A stretch of 64,000 nt of DNA from Zoogloeaceae bacterium (lineage in GTDB: Bacteria; Pseudomonadota; Gammaproteobacteria; Burkholderiales; Rhodocyclaceae), in the NCBI GenBank assembly GCA_024235635.1, contig JACKMA010000002.1, positions 434,001 to 498,000 on the forward strand, read 5' to 3'. The translations under genes were made by a program, and so were the position numbers. The notes below the pieces were generated by a model. The model saw only the letters and a program-made list of their open reading frames with translations. It did not search any database and had not been told where the DNA came from. Shown piece by piece: positions 1 through 6,875 of this stretch. How positions within the stretch are numbered: position 1 is the stretch's first letter; each line of letters opens with the position of its first letter.

Positions 1-679
1 CGAAGACTGCAATGCCAAGACCCAGCCGCTGATCGCCGAGTCGATTGCCCGCGCACAGCGCTGGAATCGGGATGCCGAGGTCGTGGCCAACGACCAGAAG
101 CCGGCCATGCTGGCATACAACGCGAGCCTGTTCACGACGCATCTCGGCGATGCCAAGGCCGGTACGCGCAACACCGCGCGCAAGGTGTACGGCGACATGG
201 TCAAGCGTCTCAAGGAACCGATCGACGTGCGCTGCGACGACACCGCCGGCGCCGGCTGCGGCGCCGGCCGCCATGCCTACAAGGGCAGCGCCAACAACAT
301 CGGGCGCGGGCTGGCGCTCGGTGCGGGGATCGGTGGCGGCATCGGCGCAGCGTTCGGCCTGGGCGCCGGCATCGGCGCGATCGCCAGCGGTGCCAGCCTG
401 TTGACCGGCTTCGGCCTGTTCGGCTTGATCGGCCTCGGCGGACTGGCGCTGGGTACCCTGATCGGCCTGATCGCCGGCGCCGCCACTCGCCATGCAGAAG
501 TCCGGGTGTGCCCGTCGTGGGCGTCGCTGCCCACCGCGGACGATCGCACCGAGGCCCTGCTCGCGGCGATCTACGAAAGCTACGCCGGGCGCAACGCCAC
601 CGACAGCGCGCGCCACGCGGCACTGGCGCGGGCAATCCACAACCACTGGTGGCCGCCGCCACCGGCGGCGCCGCCCTGA
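1..679 (+). CDS. Partial M35-like protein with glycine-zipper segment, possible eCIS-associated effector
   Basis: The reading frame is open from the window edge (codons from base 2), so the true start lies upstream. The first visible residues (CNAKTQPLIAESIARAQRW) and a later Cys-containing stretch (PIDVRCDDTAG, then AYKG) resemble the fold of peptidyl-Lys/deuterolysin M35 metallopeptidases. The part VRVCPSWASLP, then RTEALLAAIYESYAG, lines up with where that family has its Cys and its HExxH helix, but HExxH is absent, so a catalytic role is unlikely. Between these halves (bases about 300-485) lies a Gly/Ala/Leu-rich hydrophobic stretch of about 60 residues with many GxxxG spacings. It could be one or two membrane-inserting helices. 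It ends 109 bases before the subtilisin gene of the eCIS operon. The family assignment is a tentative reading by eye; a plain hypothetical protein is the alternative. Confidence 0.5.
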   Translation, partial: EDCNAKTQPLIAESIARAQRWNRDAEVVANDQKPAMLAYNASLFTTHLGDAKAGTRNTARKVYGDMVKRLKEPIDVRCDDTAGAGCGAGRHAYKGSANNIGRGLALGAGIGGGIGAAFGLGAGIGAIASGASLLTGFGLFGLIGLGGLALGTLIGLIAGAATRHAEVRVCPSWASLPTADDRTEALLAAIYESYAGRNATDSARHAALARAIHNHWWPPPPAAPP

Positions 680-788
680 GGCATGCGGATGATGACGCCA
701 TCGCTCCGACATCGCATGCAGCGCATCGCGCACGGCGCCGAGGCGGCGCCATGCGCACCGTGACCACCGAAGACACAGGAGGTCTGCC

Positions 789-3497
789 ATGACCTACACC
801 TATCGCGGAGGCAAGAAGCTCACCCTCGAGAAGCGACCCGACCAGTTCGTCGCCCGGGCCCTGCCGGACCAGTTGCGTGCGCGAGGCGTCGCGCCGGACG
901 CCGAGCAGGTGTCGTCGGCCTCGTCGCGGGTGGTCGCGTCGCCGTCTCAACTCGACGAGATGATGGCCCGTGCCCGCGCCGTCGCGCCGACCCACCACGC
1001 CTACACGGTGGCCGACTCGGGTCAGGACTTTCTGATCACCGACCGCATCTTCGTCACCTTCCACGACGCTCTGGCGCCCGAGGCGGTGGCCGAGTTCGCC
1101 GGCCGCTACGGCCTGATCGAGCGCGAGCGCTACTCGCCGCGGGAGTATCTGTTCCAGCTCACCAACCACACCGGCCTCAACCCGGTGAAGCTGGTGGTGC
1201 GCTTGAGCGAGGACGAGCCGCTGGTGGCGATGGCCGAGAACGATCTCAACTACGTCGTCGCCAAGCAGGTCTTCGTGCCCCCGAGCGACCCCGACTACCG
1301 CCGCCAGTGGCACCTCAACGGTCAGGGCGGCCACCCGGACATCGACCCCAGGTCCCACGTGCGCTGCGAGTCGGCCTGGCGCCTGCTGGACGGCTTCGGC
1401 GACGCCGGGGTCGTCATCGGCGTCACCGACGACGGCTGCAAGCTCGACCACAGCGATTTCGACTCGCCCGGCAAGTTCGCCGGCTGGGGCTACTTCCGCG
1501 GTACACGCCTGTTGGTCAACAGCGATGCCGACGCCGAGCCCGGCGGCATGTACCAGACCGGTGCCAACCATGGCACCTCGTGTGCCGGCGTGATCGCCGG
1601 CGAGACCGATGCCCGGCTGACGGTCGGGGCGGCGCCGGGCTGCCGGCTGTTGCCGGTCAAGTGGGAGTCGCAGGGCCCGTCGCTGCTGATCAACGACTCG
1701 AAGATGCTGTCCGCGCTCGGCTACGTCGCCGACAAGGTCGACATCCTGTCCAACTCCTGGGGCACGGTGCCGGTGTTCCTGTTCGCCGGCCCGGTGATCA
1801 ACCGCATCCGGCAACTGGCGATCGACGGCGGGCGACGAGGCCGCGGCATCCTGTTCCTGTGGGCGGCCGGCAACGACAACTGCCCGATCCTGCACGAGGC
1901 GGCGCTGGACGTGCCCTACACCCACGGCTGGCAGGAGGTCGCCGGCAGCTGGCAGTGGGCCGGGCCGCGCACTGCCCGGCACTTCGAGAACAACATGGTG
2001 AACATCCCCGGCGTGATGCACGTCGCGGCGCTCGCCAGCACCGCACGGCGCAGCCACTACTCGAACTACGGCACCGGCATCGACCTGTGCGCGCCGACAT
2101 CGAACAGCCACGCCTATTTCCGCATGAGCGTCGCTGGCCTCGGCGTCACCACCACCACCGGCGCCTCGGGCGGCCTCACCAACGACTTCGGCGGCACCTC
2201 CAGCGCGACGCCGCTGGTGGCCGGCATCGCCGCGCTGGTGCTGTCGGCCAACCCGACGCTGTCGGCCTTCGAACTGGCATCGGTCCTGCGACGCACGGCG
2301 TCGAAGAACCTCGACACGACGCCCTACCCGCGCACGCCACCGGCCGACTACGACCGCGACACCGCCTGGGACGTCTCGCCGATCGCGCCGTTCGACAACG
2401 GCGGCTTCCAGGACCTCGGTCTTGCCGACGGCAGCTGGAGCCCGTGGTTCGGCCATGGACGGGTCGATGCAGAGCAGGCGGTCGCCTTCGCGAGGGGGCA
2501 ACTGGCGCCGCCGGTCGAGCTCGGCGATCTGTTCGTGTCGAGCCCGGGGAGCCGGATTCCGGACAATCGCGACGGCGGCGTGCGCGATCGCATCGTCGTC
2601 GCGCGCAGCGGACGGCTTGATTTCGTGCAGGTCTCGGTGGACATTCGCCACAGCTATGTCGGCGACCTGGTGGTGACGCTGATCGCGCCGTCCGGTCGCC
2701 AGGCGGTGCTGCATCAGCGCGCCGGCGGTGGACGCGACGACCTCGACCAGACCTGGGACAGCAGCACGCTGGCCGCGCTGCGAGCCTTCGACGGCGAGCG
2801 TGCCGAAGGCGAGTGGACGCTGTGGGTGCAGGATCTGGCGGCCGCGGACGTCGGCCGCCTCGAATCCTGGTCGCTGCGCCTCGGCATCGCCGCGCTGCCG
2901 CCCGAAGTCAGTGCCGAAGAGGCGCCGGGCGTGACGATTCCGGACAACCAGCCGGGCGGCATCGAACGGGTGCTGCACTTCAGCGAGGCCGGCACCGTCG
3001 CCGCGATCGCCGTCGAGGTGGACATCAGTCACAGCTACATCGGCGACCTCAGGGTGAGCCTCGACTCGCCGGCCGGCACCGAAGTCGTGCTGCATGGGCG
3101 CACCGGCGGCGGCACCGACAACCTGCTGATCGACTGGCAATCCGACACCGTCGCCGCGATCACGGCCTTCCACGGCGAAGCGGTCGCCGGCGACTGGCAC
3201 CTGCGGGTCCAGGATCTCGCCGCCCGCGACGTCGGCAAGCTCAACCGCTGGAAACTGACCTGCCGGCTGCAGCCGGTGGCGGTGCTCGCCACCCAGGCGC
3301 GCAAGGCACCGAAGCGCAAGGCAGCCGCCGGCAAGGCCAAGGCGGCGAAGTCCGCGAGCCCTGAAAAGGCGGCCGGCAAGGCGGCCGCGAGCGGGAACAA
3401 GGCCAAGCCGAAAGCCAAGCGCGCCGGCAAGGCGGCCACCAAGCTTCCTCGCAAGGCCGCGGCCAAGGGCGGGGCCGGCCGGTCGGCGGCGCGATGA
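789..3497 (+). CDS. S8 (subtilisin-like) serine protease with two P domains and a basic Lys/Ala tail
   Basis: A 902-residue subtilase. The catalytic triad is visible: D214 in VTDDG, H261 in NHGTSCAGV, and S471 in GGTSSATP. An N-terminal region of about 170 residues is probably an inhibitory or prosegment-like domain. After the protease come two tandem proprotein-convertase P domains (about 587-700 and 715-830), each opening with IPDN and containing H/SY-GDL and WxLxVQDLAA motifs. The last 65 residues are a histone H1-like tail of Lys, Ala, Gly and Pro. No signal peptide is seen, which fits either a cytoplasmic protein or cargo of the injection system. The start has a GGAGG-type site (acaggaggtctgcc) just upstream. 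The gene ends 3 bases past the next ATG (ATGA overlap), placing it in the eCIS operon. It could be a loaded effector or a maturation protease; the sequence does not decide. Confidence 0.85.
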   Translation: MTYTYRGGKKLTLEKRPDQFVARALPDQLRARGVAPDAEQVSSASSRVVASPSQLDEMMARARAVAPTHHAYTVADSGQDFLITDRIFVTFHDALAPEAVAEFAGRYGLIERERYSPREYLFQLTNHTGLNPVKLVVRLSEDEPLVAMAENDLNYVVAKQVFVPPSDPDYRRQWHLNGQGGHPDIDPRSHVRCESAWRLLDGFGDAGVVIGVTDDGCKLDHSDFDSPGKFAGWGYFRGTRLLVNSDADAEPGGMYQTGANHGTSCAGVIAGETDARLTVGAAPGCRLLPVKWESQGPSLLINDSKMLSALGYVADKVDILSNSWGTVPVFLFAGPVINRIRQLAIDGGRRGRGILFLWAAGNDNCPILHEAALDVPYTHGWQEVAGSWQWAGPRTARHFENNMVNIPGVMHVAALASTARRSHYSNYGTGIDLCAPTSNSHAYFRMSVAGLGVTTTTGASGGLTNDFGGTSSATPLVAGIAALVLSANPTLSAFELASVLRRTASKNLDTTPYPRTPPADYDRDTAWDVSPIAPFDNGGFQDLGLADGSWSPWFGHGRVDAEQAVAFARGQLAPPVELGDLFVSSPGSRIPDNRDGGVRDRIVVARSGRLDFVQVSVDIRHSYVGDLVVTLIAPSGRQAVLHQRAGGGRDDLDQTWDSSTLAALRAFDGERAEGEWTLWVQDLAAADVGRLESWSLRLGIAALPPEVSAEEAPGVTIPDNQPGGIERVLHFSEAGTVAAIAVEVDISHSYIGDLRVSLDSPAGTEVVLHGRTGGGTDNLLIDWQSDTVAAITAFHGEAVAGDWHLRVQDLAARDVGKLNRWKLTCRLQPVAVLATQARKAPKRKAAAGKAKAAKSASPEKAAGKAAASGNKAKPKAKRAGKAATKLPRKAAAKGGAGRSAAR

Positions 3498-4150
3498 GCA
3501 GCTTCCCGAACTCGCCCCGCTTGATCAAGGCCGGCCTGGTGCTGATCGACCCCCGGTCGGCCCAGGTGCGCCGGGTGATCGCGCTGCAATACAACCCGGA
3601 CAGCCTCAGCCGCAGCCTGCAGGTCCAGGGCGCCGGCGACGGCGCCGAGCGCTCCGAGGCGCTACGCCTGAAGGGGCCGGCGGTCGAGTCGATCAAGCTC
3701 GAGGCCGAGATCGACGCCGCCGACCAGCTCGAATTCCCGGATCGACACCGGGCCGCGGTCGAGGTCGGCGTGGCGCCGCAGCTCGCCGTGCTCGAGGCGC
3801 TGGTCAACCCCGCCGCCGCCGACCTGCTGGCCGGCAAGGCATTGGCCGCCGCCGGCACGCTGGAGATTGCGCCGATGGAGTCGGCGCTGCCGCTGCTGGT
3901 ATGGGGCGCGCAGCGCATCGCGCCGGTCCGCGTCACCGAGTTCTCGATCACCGAAGAGGCCTTCGACCCGGCGCTGAACCCGATTCGCGCCAAGGTCAGT
4001 CTCGGCCTGCGGGTGCTGTCGGTGGACGATCTCGGCTTCGATCACAAGGGCGGCGCCCTGTTCATGGCCTATCTGCAATCCCGCGAGAAGCTCGCTGCGC
4101 GCGCCGCGACGGTGGGCTTCGACGCGCTGGGCATCGGAGGCATCCCGTGA
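3494..4150 (+). CDS. CIS tube-cap/adaptor protein (Afp7-like, PF19266-type)
   Basis: A 218-residue protein opening with a pattern typical of contractile-injection-system tube adaptor proteins: LIKAGLVLIDP, then IALQYNPDSLSR. In related systems this type of protein sits between the inner tube and the spike hub. The C-terminal half (VRVTEFSITEEAFDPALNPIRAKVSLGL) is the conserved beta-rich core of the family. ATGA overlap with the subtilisin gene upstream and GTGA overlap with the LysM gene downstream indicate translational coupling. The family call is by motif recognition; the position next to a LysM gene and gpD supports it. Confidence 0.8.
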   Translation: MSSFPNSPRLIKAGLVLIDPRSAQVRRVIALQYNPDSLSRSLQVQGAGDGAERSEALRLKGPAVESIKLEAEIDAADQLEFPDRHRAAVEVGVAPQLAVLEALVNPAAADLLAGKALAAAGTLEIAPMESALPLLVWGAQRIAPVRVTEFSITEEAFDPALNPIRAKVSLGLRVLSVDDLGFDHKGGALFMAYLQSREKLAARAATVGFDALGIGGIP

Positions 4151-4509
4151 CCGATCCGCTGAAAGCTTTCCTGCAATCGACCGCGCTGGAGACCCCGGCG
4201 TTCGCCGCCGACAGTCGCTACCACGGCCTGGAGATCGCCCAGTGGGCACGCGCCGACGGCCAGGTGGTGCCTTATGTGCGCCGGCGCTTCGTGCCGCCGC
4301 CGGCGCGCTTCGCGACGGTTGCCGAACACTTGGTGGCCAGCGGCGACCGCCTCGACAACCTGGCGGCCCGGTATCTCGGCGATCCCCAGCAGTACTGGCG
4401 CATCTGCGACGCCAACGGGGCGATCCGCCCGGACGATCTGGTGGCGACGCCGGGCCGGCGGCTTTCCATCGGCGTGCCCGACGGTACGCCGGGAGGCGGC
4501 GATGGCTAG
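4147..4509 (+). CDS. Small LysM-domain baseplate protein
   Basis: A 120-residue protein starting at GTG 4147 (GTGA overlap with the previous stop). Residues about 60-115 form a LysM-like fold: VASGDRLDNLAARYLGDPQQYWRICDANG, then a conserved Pro-Gly-Arg (TPGRRLSIG). In phage tails and eCIS a LysM protein between the tube adaptor and gpD acts as a hub joint rather than binding peptidoglycan (gpX/gp53-like role). It overlaps the gpD gene by 8 bases. Confidence 0.75.
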   Translation: MTDPLKAFLQSTALETPAFAADSRYHGLEIAQWARADGQVVPYVRRRFVPPPARFATVAEHLVASGDRLDNLAARYLGDPQQYWRICDANGAIRPDDLVATPGRRLSIGVPDGTPGGGDG

Positions 4510-5644
4510 CGGCCCGTTGCATCTGACGGTGCTGATGGGGCCGGTGGCGCCTGTTCCGGCGCCGGCGATGCTGATCGACGCCCTCGACGAGGCCACGGTG
4601 ACCCACGCCGCCGGCTCGGTCAGCGGTTTCCAGCTGCGCTTCCGGGTTACAGCCAAGTCCGAGCTCAACACCTTGTTCCTGATCACCGTCGGCCAGAACA
4701 CCACGGTCGGCACGCCGCCGCTGCGGGTGGTGCTGATCGTCACCCTGGGCGGGCGGCCGCAGCCGCTGTTCGACGGCGTCGTCACCCATGTCGAGGTGCA
4801 GGCCGGCCAGAACGGCCAGCCGGGCAGCATCACCGTCACCGGCGAGGACCTGACCCGGGTGATGGACCTGATCGACTTCTCCGGCACCCCCTACCCGGCG
4901 ATGCCGATCGAGGCGCGGGTGGCACTGATCTGCGCCAAGTACGCCGCCTTCGGTGTCATTCCGCTGCCGGTGCCGGCGCTGTTCCCGGACGTGCCGATAC
5001 CGGTCGAACGCATTCCCGCCCAGCAGGGCACCGATCTCGCCTACCTGCGCCAGCTCGCCGACGAGGTCGGCCACGTCTTCTACATCGAGCCCGGCGAGGC
5101 GCCGCTCACCAACATCGCCTACTTCGGCCCGGAGTTGAAGGTCGGGCCGCCGCAGCCGGCGCTCAACATCGACATGGACGCCCATACCAACGTCGAGTCG
5201 CTGAACTTCAGCTTCGACCCGGGCAAGGGGGTGCTGCCGGTGGTGTTCATCCAGAACCCGCTGACCCGGGCGCCGATCCCGATCCCGATCCCCGACCTCA
5301 ATCCGCTGCAGCCGCCGCTGGGCGTGCTGCCGGCGCCGATCGCACGGCTCAAGATGCTGAAGGACACCGCCAAGATGAACCCGATGCAGGCGATCTCGAA
5401 GGGTCTGGCCGAGGCCGGCAAGTCGCAGGACGCGGTCAGCGCCAGCGGCAGCCTCGACGTGCTGCGCTATGGCCGCATGCTGAAGGCGCGCCGGCTGGTC
5501 GGTGTGCGCGGTGCCGGCATCGCCTACGACGGCCTCTACTACGTCGCCAGCGTCACCAGCACGATCCGCCGCGGCGAGTTCCGGCAGAGCTTCGGCCTGA
5601 CCCGCAACGGGCTGATCTCGATCACGCCGACGGTGCCGGCATGA
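4502..5644 (+). CDS. gpD/gp27-like hub protein (phage late control D family)
   Basis: A 380-residue protein of the phage late control gene D type, which forms the trimeric hub under the tube. The two-barrel hub pattern is visible: an N-terminal beta domain with FDGVVTHVEVQAGQNG, then IPAQQGTDLAYLRQLADEVGHVFYIEPGE, which is the conserved QxxTDLxFLxRLAxExG motif. The ATG at 4502 overlaps the LysM stop; no other start fits as well. In AFP/PVC systems gpD and gpV parts are fused (Afp8), while here the hub and spike are separate adjacent genes. Confidence 0.85.
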   Translation: MASGPLHLTVLMGPVAPVPAPAMLIDALDEATVTHAAGSVSGFQLRFRVTAKSELNTLFLITVGQNTTVGTPPLRVVLIVTLGGRPQPLFDGVVTHVEVQAGQNGQPGSITVTGEDLTRVMDLIDFSGTPYPAMPIEARVALICAKYAAFGVIPLPVPALFPDVPIPVERIPAQQGTDLAYLRQLADEVGHVFYIEPGEAPLTNIAYFGPELKVGPPQPALNIDMDAHTNVESLNFSFDPGKGVLPVVFIQNPLTRAPIPIPIPDLNPLQPPLGVLPAPIARLKMLKDTAKMNPMQAISKGLAEAGKSQDAVSASGSLDVLRYGRMLKARRLVGVRGAGIAYDGLYYVASVTSTIRRGEFRQSFGLTRNGLISITPTVPA

Positions 5645-5657
5645 GGAGGCGGCAAGC

Positions 5658-6167
5658 ATGAGCGAGAAGTACTTCGGCAAGTATCGCGGCGTCGTGCTGA
5701 ACAACGTGGACCCGATGCAGCAGGGCCGGCTGCAGGTGCAGGTGCCCGACGTCGCCGGTCTGGTGCCGGCGAGCTGGGCGATGCCCTGTGTGCCGCTGGC
5801 GGGCCTGCAGAACGGCATGGTGGCCTTGCCGGTGATCGGTTCCGGGGTATGGATCGAGTTCGAGCAGGGCAATCCGGATCATCCGATCTGGGTCGGCTGC
5901 TTCTGGGGCAGCGCCGCCGAGATCCCGGCACTGGCCCGCGCGACGCCGCCGGGCATGGCCGCGATCACGCTGCAGACGCCGCTGCAGAACGGCCTGACGA
6001 TCTCGGATCTGCCGGGCCCGTCGGGCGGGATCATGCTGAAGAGCGCCGGCGGCGCGACGCTGATCGTCAACGACACCGGCATCTACATCCAGAACGGTCG
6101 CGGCGCGGCGATCACCCTGGTCGGACCGACGGTGGACATCAACGCCGGCGGCCTGACCGTGGTCTAG
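5658..6167 (+). CDS. gpV/gp5-like spike protein
   Basis: A 169-residue baseplate assembly protein V. The OB-fold signature is clear: YRGVVLNNVDPMQQGRLQVQ, then AMPCVP, GSGVWIEFEQGNPDHPIWVG. The C-terminal 70 residues are short alternating hydrophobic repeats (GGIMLKSAGGATLIVNDTG) expected of a trimeric beta-spike. It is shorter than VgrG-type spikes, which fits a minimal eCIS spike. It follows the hub gene by 13 bases, with a GGAGG site (gaggaggcggcaagc). Confidence 0.85.
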   Translation: MSEKYFGKYRGVVLNNVDPMQQGRLQVQVPDVAGLVPASWAMPCVPLAGLQNGMVALPVIGSGVWIEFEQGNPDHPIWVGCFWGSAAEIPALARATPPGMAAITLQTPLQNGLTISDLPGPSGGIMLKSAGGATLIVNDTGIYIQNGRGAAITLVGPTVDINAGGLTVV

Positions 6168-6183
6168 GCGAGGAGGAACGATC

Positions 6184-6504
6184 ATGCCCGGTCCCCTGCT
6201 CCATCTCGGCGCCACCGTACTGTGCAGCCACGGCGGCAGCGCGACGCCGACCGCGCCCAATCCGCGGGTGCTGGTCAGCGGCCAGCCGACCGCGGTGATC
6301 AGCGGGCCATGGGTGGTGGCCGGCTGCCCGTTCAACGTTTCCGGCAGCCCGGTGCCCTGCGTCAGCGGGCAGTGGGTCTCCGCGGCCCTGCGGGTCAGCT
6401 CCGGCGGGCAGCCGCTGGTGCTGATGGACAGCCAGTCGGTGTGCACGCCCAACGGCACGCCGATGCTGCCGGTGCAGGCGCAGACACGGGCGATCGGGAG
6501 CTGA
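6184..6504 (+). CDS. PAAR-like spike-tip protein
   Basis: A 106-residue protein with repeated Gly/Pro/Cys-containing turns: LLHLGATVLCSHGG, PNPRVLVSGQP, AGCPFNVSGSPVPCVS, DSQSVCTPNGTP. This is the DUF4280/PAAR-like tip that caps the spike and binds a metal through Cys and His. It lies immediately after gpV, as expected, with an aggaggaacg site before the ATG. Confidence 0.85.
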   Translation: MPGPLLHLGATVLCSHGGSATPTAPNPRVLVSGQPTAVISGPWVVAGCPFNVSGSPVPCVSGQWVSAALRVSSGGQPLVLMDSQSVCTPNGTPMLPVQAQTRAIGS

Positions 6505-6506
6505 GC

Positions 6507-6875
6507 ATGAACACACGCGTGCACTTCCCCTTCCAGTTCGACGGCCGCGGCCGCAGTCGCGACGACGACGAGGAGGCGTGGATTCGCGGCCTGATCGAGC
6601 AGGTGCTGTTCACGGCGCCCGGCGAGCGCGTGATGCGGCCTGATTTCGGCAGCGGTCTGCGCGAATTGGTATTTGCACCAAACAGCCCGGAGCTGGCCGC
6701 CACCACCCAGTTCCTGGTCCAGGGCGCGCTGCAGCAGTGGCTCGCCGAGCTGATCACGGTCGAGGCGGTCGAGGTCTCGGCCGAGGACTCGCGGCTGGCG
6801 GTCAGCGTGCAGTACGTCGTGCGCCGCACCGATACGCGCCGGGTCGAGCGTTTCGTGCGGGGAGGTGGCACATGA
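6507..6875 (+). CDS. gp25/gpW-like baseplate wedge protein
   Basis: A 122-residue protein of the GPW/gp25 family (lysozyme-like fold, non-enzymatic), which primes sheath assembly. Family marks: an N-terminal acidic stretch, EEAWIRGLIEQVLFTAPGERVMRPDFGSGLRELVF, and then NSPELAATTQFLVQGALQQW. Its stop overlaps the next ATG (ATGA). Confidence 0.88.
   Translation: MNTRVHFPFQFDGRGRSRDDDEEAWIRGLIEQVLFTAPGERVMRPDFGSGLRELVFAPNSPELAATTQFLVQGALQQWLAELITVEAVEVSAEDSRLAVSVQYVVRRTDTRRVERFVRGGGT

Noticed and set aside
210..3200. A very long open frame on the minus strand across the subtilisin gene
   Set aside because: It is antisense to a gene with an intact catalytic triad and conserved domains. In GC-rich DNA long antisense frames are common, and its residues have no family motif.
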